Source: Ramlibacter sp. (GTDB lineage: Bacteria > Pseudomonadota > Gammaproteobacteria > Burkholderiales > Burkholderiaceae_C). Taken from it: a stretch of 64,000 nt of DNA. A program made the position numbers and the translations under genes. The stretch spans positions 310,001 to 374,000 of the forward strand of contig JADJPY010000012.1 in NCBI GenBank assembly GCA_016713005.1, given 5' to 3'. A model generated the notes under the pieces. The model saw nothing but the letters and a program-made list of their open reading frames with translations. It made no database searches and had not been told where the DNA came from. This document shows, piece by piece, positions 61,124-64,000 of this stretch (its first letter is position 1; every line of letters begins with the position of its first letter).

Positions 61124-62622
61124 GCCGGCTCCGCCTTGTCGGGCGTGCCCAGGCGCATCTTCCTGCGCAGCACCTCCCGCTGGATCTTGCCCGCGTCGTT
61201 GCGCGGCAGGGACGGGACAGTGATGACGGCCTTGGGCCGCGCATGAACACCCAACGCCCGCGCGCAGCGCTCTTTCAGGGCTTCTGCATCCACAGGCCCG
61301 CCGGGCGCCACCACCACCGCCACCAGGACAGGGCCGCCCAGGGCGTCCTTGAGCAACACGGCGGCCGACTCAATGATCGCCGGGTCCTGCTGGATGACGG
61401 CCTCAAGCCGGGCGGGATCGATCTTTACGCCGGCCAGGTTGAGGACTTCGTTCTCGCGTCCGTCCAGATAGATCAGGCCGCTGAGCGTGAGACGGCCGAT
61501 GTCGTTGGACTGGAACCAGCCGTCTTCGAAGGCTTCGGCACCGGAGCCGTCGCAATACCGCGTGGCCAGTCCGGCGCCGCGAAAGCGAAGGCGCCCGACC
61601 TGCCCGGTGGGCAGGGGCTTGCCGTCTTCGCCTGTCGCCTGGGCCTCGATCCAGGGCACCAGCCGTCCGGAACAGGCCGGGTCCCTGGCCTGGAGTTGTG
61701 CGTCGCTCATCGCCACCAGCCCGGTTTCAGCGGCGCCGTAATTGATGTAGAGGTCCGGACACACGTGCTCGCGCAACAGTGCGGTCAGCTGCGGGGAAAC
61801 CGCTGCACCGCCGGCGTTCATGACCTTCAGCGACGGCGCGGGCCGGTGGTAGGACGAGGCCGGATCCTGCGCGAGCCGCGCAAGGCTCAGTGCCACGCCC
61901 GTTGTGGTGACCAGCTGGGTCGCGCCTTCTTCATGGATGGCTTTCAGCACCGTTTCGGCTTTCAGGTCCTGCGGCAGCAGCACGCAGGCGCCGCTGTACA
62001 GGGCGCGCAGCGAGTGGTGTACCGCGAAGTTCATCGCCACATCCATTGCAATCAGCACGCGGTCCTGCGGTCCGGTGGGGATCAGGCCGCGCGTCAGCAC
62101 GGGCAGCTGGCACGAACCGCCGTGCGAGCGCTCGATGCCCTTGGGTGCGCCGGTCGTGCCCGACGACAGCGTAATCCGCCAGAGGTCGTGCGCCTCCATC
62201 TGCGCCAGAGGCGGGACGCGCAGGCCCGCTTCGGGCTTGGCCGAGAGCGCCGCGAAGGAAAACTGCCGCGCTGGCGGCACAACACTGTTGTCGAACGGTG
62301 TTTCGCGGGCATGGACCAGATGGGTCATGCCGGAAGCCCGGCCCGTGGCCTCCAGGCTCTCGGCGCTGACGGGCGTGGGCAGCGAGACAGATACCGCACC
62401 CAGGTGGGCGATGGCCAAAGTCAATGCCATGTTGGATACCGGGTTGCTGACCGTGTTGCCGATCCGGTGTCCGGGGCCAATGCCTGCTTCCTGCAGCCTT
62501 CCGGCCAGCAACAGCACCATCTTCAGGAAGTCGCGGTAGCTGGCCTCCTGGCCGCGCCAGCGGACCGCCAGGCGGTCGGGCGATTGCATCGCCTGACGCT
62601 CGAACACTTCAGCCACATTCAT
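61120..62622 (-). CDS. Acyl/aryl-CoA ligase, AMP-forming
   Basis: A class I adenylate-forming enzyme of 500 residues that activates a carboxylate as an acyl-adenylate and then as a thioester. The P-loop-like motif is LSSGTTGAPKG, followed by YINYGAAETGL, the hinge DGRENEVLNLAGVKI and the catalytic Lys in RNDAGKIQRE. The substrate is unknown; the length and sequence do not allow a choice between fatty and aromatic acids. It is translationally coupled to a Bug-type binding protein gene. Confidence 0.88.
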   Translation of the reverse strand: MNVAEVFERQAMQSPDRLAVRWRGQEASYRDFLKMVLLLAGRLQEAGIGPGHRIGNTVSNPVSNMALTLAIAHLGAVSVSLPTPVSAESLEATGRASGMTHLVHARETPFDNSVVPPARQFSFAALSAKPEAGLRVPPLAQMEAHDLWRITLSSGTTGAPKGIERSHGGSCQLPVLTRGLIPTGPQDRVLIAMDVAMNFAVHHSLRALYSGACVLLPQDLKAETVLKAIHEEGATQLVTTTGVALSLARLAQDPASSYHRPAPSLKVMNAGGAAVSPQLTALLREHVCPDLYINYGAAETGLVAMSDAQLQARDPACSGRLVPWIEAQATGEDGKPLPTGQVGRLRFRGAGLATRYCDGSGAEAFEDGWFQSNDIGRLTLSGLIYLDGRENEVLNLAGVKIDPARLEAVIQQDPAIIESAAVLLKDALGGPVLVAVVVAPGGPVDAEALKERCARALGVHARPKAVITVPSLPRNDAGKIQREVLRRKMRLGTPDKAEPA

Positions 62623-62660
62623 GATTCATGGTCCTTCACTCAGATCCGGTTCGTCCGGCT

Positions 62661-63671
62661 TCAGCTCCCCGTCGCAATTTCATGCGACGGCTCACGACCC
62701 ATCAGCCCGGCCACCGCCGCAGCCGGTGTCAAGCGTCCTTCCAGGAGCTCGACCACGCTCTGCGCGATGGGCATTTCGACGCCAGCGTGTTTCGCACGCG
62801 CCACCACGGTGCGCGCGCTGTACACGCCTTCTGCAACATGGCCCAGGGACTGGATGGCTTCCTGCAGGCTGCGCCCTTGCGCCAGCATCAGCCCGACCCG
62901 GCGGTTGCGGCTGAGGTCGCCCGTGGCGGTGAGCACCAGGTCTCCCAGGCCCCCCAGCCCCATGAATGTCTGCGCCTGCGCCCCCAGGGCGGTACCCAGG
63001 CGCGTCATCTCGGCCAGCCCGCGGGTGATCAGGGCCGCGCGGGCGTTCAGCCCCAGGCCCAGGCCGTCGCACAGCCCCGTGGCGATGGCCAGCACGTTCT
63101 TGACGGCGCCACCGACCTCCACGCCCACGATGTCTTCGTTGCCGTAGACCCGCACCGTCGGTCCGTGAAACGCGTCCACCAGGGTGTCGCGCACGCGCGC
63201 CTGCTCACTGGCGGCGACGAGGGCGCAGGGCAGGCCCCGGGCGACTTCCTGCGCAAAGCTGGGGCCGCTGAGCACACCGCCCGCCACCGCGGGCGCGACG
63301 GCAGCGGCGATTTCGTGCCCCAGCAGTCCGTCGCCAGCGCTTGTCGACTCAAAGCCCTTGCACAGCCAGGCCACAGGGGCTTTGCAATCCGCCAGCATGG
63401 CCAGCGTGTGGCGCAGCGCAGCCATGGGGGTGGCCACGATCACAAGGTCCTGCGCCTGTGACAGTTGCATCAAGGCCTGCGCATCGCCTGTGTAAACCTG
63501 CAGCGCAACGGGCAGCGAGATGCCTGGCAGGTAGCGGGCGTTCTCGCGCTGGCGGTCCATGGCCTGCGCCTGGGCCGGGTCGCGCGCCCACAGCGTCACG
63601 GCATGCCGGGCGCTGGCGCTGACGGCGAGTGCCGTCCCCCACGCGCCCGCGCCGATCACTATGATTTTCAT
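62661..63671 (-). CDS. gpsA: Glycerol-3-phosphate dehydrogenase [NAD(P)+]
   Basis: GpsA makes sn-glycerol 3-phosphate for phospholipids. It is 336 residues. The Rossmann motif is VIGAGAWGTALA at the N-terminus, GPSFAQEVARGLP and the catalytic Lys in VGGAVKNVLAIATG follow, and NARAALITRGLAEM is present. The first codons (MKIIV) lie in the 17-bp end of a family A repeat. secB lies upstream with only the repeat between, the same order as in E. coli. Confidence 0.96.
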   Translation of the reverse strand: MKIIVIGAGAWGTALAVSASARHAVTLWARDPAQAQAMDRQRENARYLPGISLPVALQVYTGDAQALMQLSQAQDLVIVATPMAALRHTLAMLADCKAPVAWLCKGFESTSAGDGLLGHEIAAAVAPAVAGGVLSGPSFAQEVARGLPCALVAASEQARVRDTLVDAFHGPTVRVYGNEDIVGVEVGGAVKNVLAIATGLCDGLGLGLNARAALITRGLAEMTRLGTALGAQAQTFMGLGGLGDLVLTATGDLSRNRRVGLMLAQGRSLQEAIQSLGHVAEGVYSARTVVARAKHAGVEMPIAQSVVELLEGRLTPAAAVAGLMGREPSHEIATGS

Positions 63672-63714
63672 AGCGGCTCAGCTAGCATTGGCGGGGGCTA
63701 CAGCCTGATTTGAT
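63658..63714 (-). repeat. Dispersed repeat family A, copy 8 (reverse), overlapping gpsA start
   Basis: The plus strand reads ACTATGATTTTCATAGC, GGCTCAGCTAGCATTGGC, GGGGGCTACAGCCTGATTTG. It fills the secB-gpsA gap. The last bases of the 17-bp end hold the gpsA ATG (minus strand, 63669-63671), and the far edge touches the secB stop codon. Confidence 0.8.
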
Positions 63715-64000
63715 CAGGAAGTGACGATGCGGGGCGCTTCTTCCGTCGCCTGGGCCTGCTGCTGCTCGTACATGGCCTGGAAGTTGATTTCCGCCAGGTG
63801 CACAGGCGGGAAGCCGGCGCGTGTGATCAGGTCGGACACATTGCTGCGCAGGTACGGGTACACGATCTGCGGGCAGGCAATGCCCATCACTGGCCCCATC
63901 TGCTCGTCGGGCAGGTTGCGGATCTCGAAAATGCCGGCCTGCTTGACCTCGACCAGGAACACGGTGCGGTCCTTGATCTTGGTTTGCACGGTGGCGGTCA
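63714..64000 (-). CDS. secB: Protein-export chaperone SecB (N-terminal part outside window)
   Basis: SecB holds preproteins unfolded and hands them to SecA. The visible 95 or so C-terminal residues include VKQAGIFEI, the PQIVYPYLRSNVSDLITRAGFPP block and LAEINFQAMYEQQ, all diagnostic. The frame stays open to the window edge, so the start is not seen. SecA at 23435 retains the C-terminal zinc motif that docks SecB. Confidence 0.95.
   Translation of the reverse strand, partial: TATVQTKIKDRTVFLVEVKQAGIFEIRNLPDEQMGPVMGIACPQIVYPYLRSNVSDLITRAGFPPVHLAEINFQAMYEQQQAQATEEAPRIVTS

Overview
The window is a gene-dense, GC-rich stretch of chromosome (no gap above about 160 bases without a gene) from a betaproteobacterium, most likely order Burkholderiales, family Comamonadaceae. 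This is inferred from gene order (murA-his-hinT-tatABC-degQ-Nif3-petABC-sspAB; pilBCD-coaE-zapD-yacG; ispB-rplU-rpmA-obgE-proB; nadB/nadAC; secB-gpsA), from protein families typical of that group (short HisG, CNP1-like, DUF3460, Bug-type solute-binding protein), and from intergenic repeats of a style I associate with this family. No rRNA, prophage, insertion sequence, CRISPR array or integrase was seen.

Layout. 1-1654: end of an ABC-2 exporter, the permease carrying a frameshift. 1662-12770: ibaG, murA, a complete histidine pathway (hisG, D, C, B, H, A, F, I, E) with two small inserted genes, hinT and tatABC, all on the plus strand. 12786-17632: a DegQ-like protease and a degenerate GGDEF membrane protein (minus), a Nif3-family protein and pdxA (plus), mscL (minus). 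17702-21977: petABC (cytochrome bc1), sspA, sspB, tRNA-Thr. 21994-28872: dciA (minus), M23 peptidase, secA, argJ, a DUF815 ATPase, a Nudix hydrolase. 28926-34444: yacG, zapD, coaE, pilD, pilC (broken by an amber codon) and pilB on the minus strand. 34569-41766: tRNA-Pro, ispB, rplU, rpmA, obgE, proB, a CNP1-like protein, rppH, proS. 41763-45733: lytic transglycosylase, grxD, prmC, miaB, a secreted unknown, tRNA-Met. 45776-49193: part of a phenylacetate catabolic set around a TetR-type palindromic operator. 49213-55611: envelope and redox genes. 55680-64000: scpA, nadB, nadA-nadC, a Bug protein with a CoA ligase, gpsA and the end of secB.

Functional links: Tat translocase and cytochrome bc1 are near neighbours, and the Rieske protein is a Tat-type substrate; SspA/SspB serve stress response and ClpXP delivery; SecA and SecB both occur; DsbC and an M61 peptidase act in the periplasm; nadB, nadA and nadC together make NAD from aspartate.

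The most unusual signals are two dispersed repeat families. Family A (about 55 bp, eight copies) ends in a 17-bp segment with GCTA/TAGC inverted termini and overlaps gene boundaries: it supplies start codons (hisH, gpsA), a stop codon (Nudix gene), a ribosome-binding site (proB), and in one case lies in frame inside a coding sequence (Nif3). Family B (about 80 bp, two copies) sits between hisA-hisF and sspA-sspB. Two single-base lesions (ABC permease, pilC) are either real gene losses or sequence errors. I found no clearly novel multi-gene system; the window is mostly conserved core genome.
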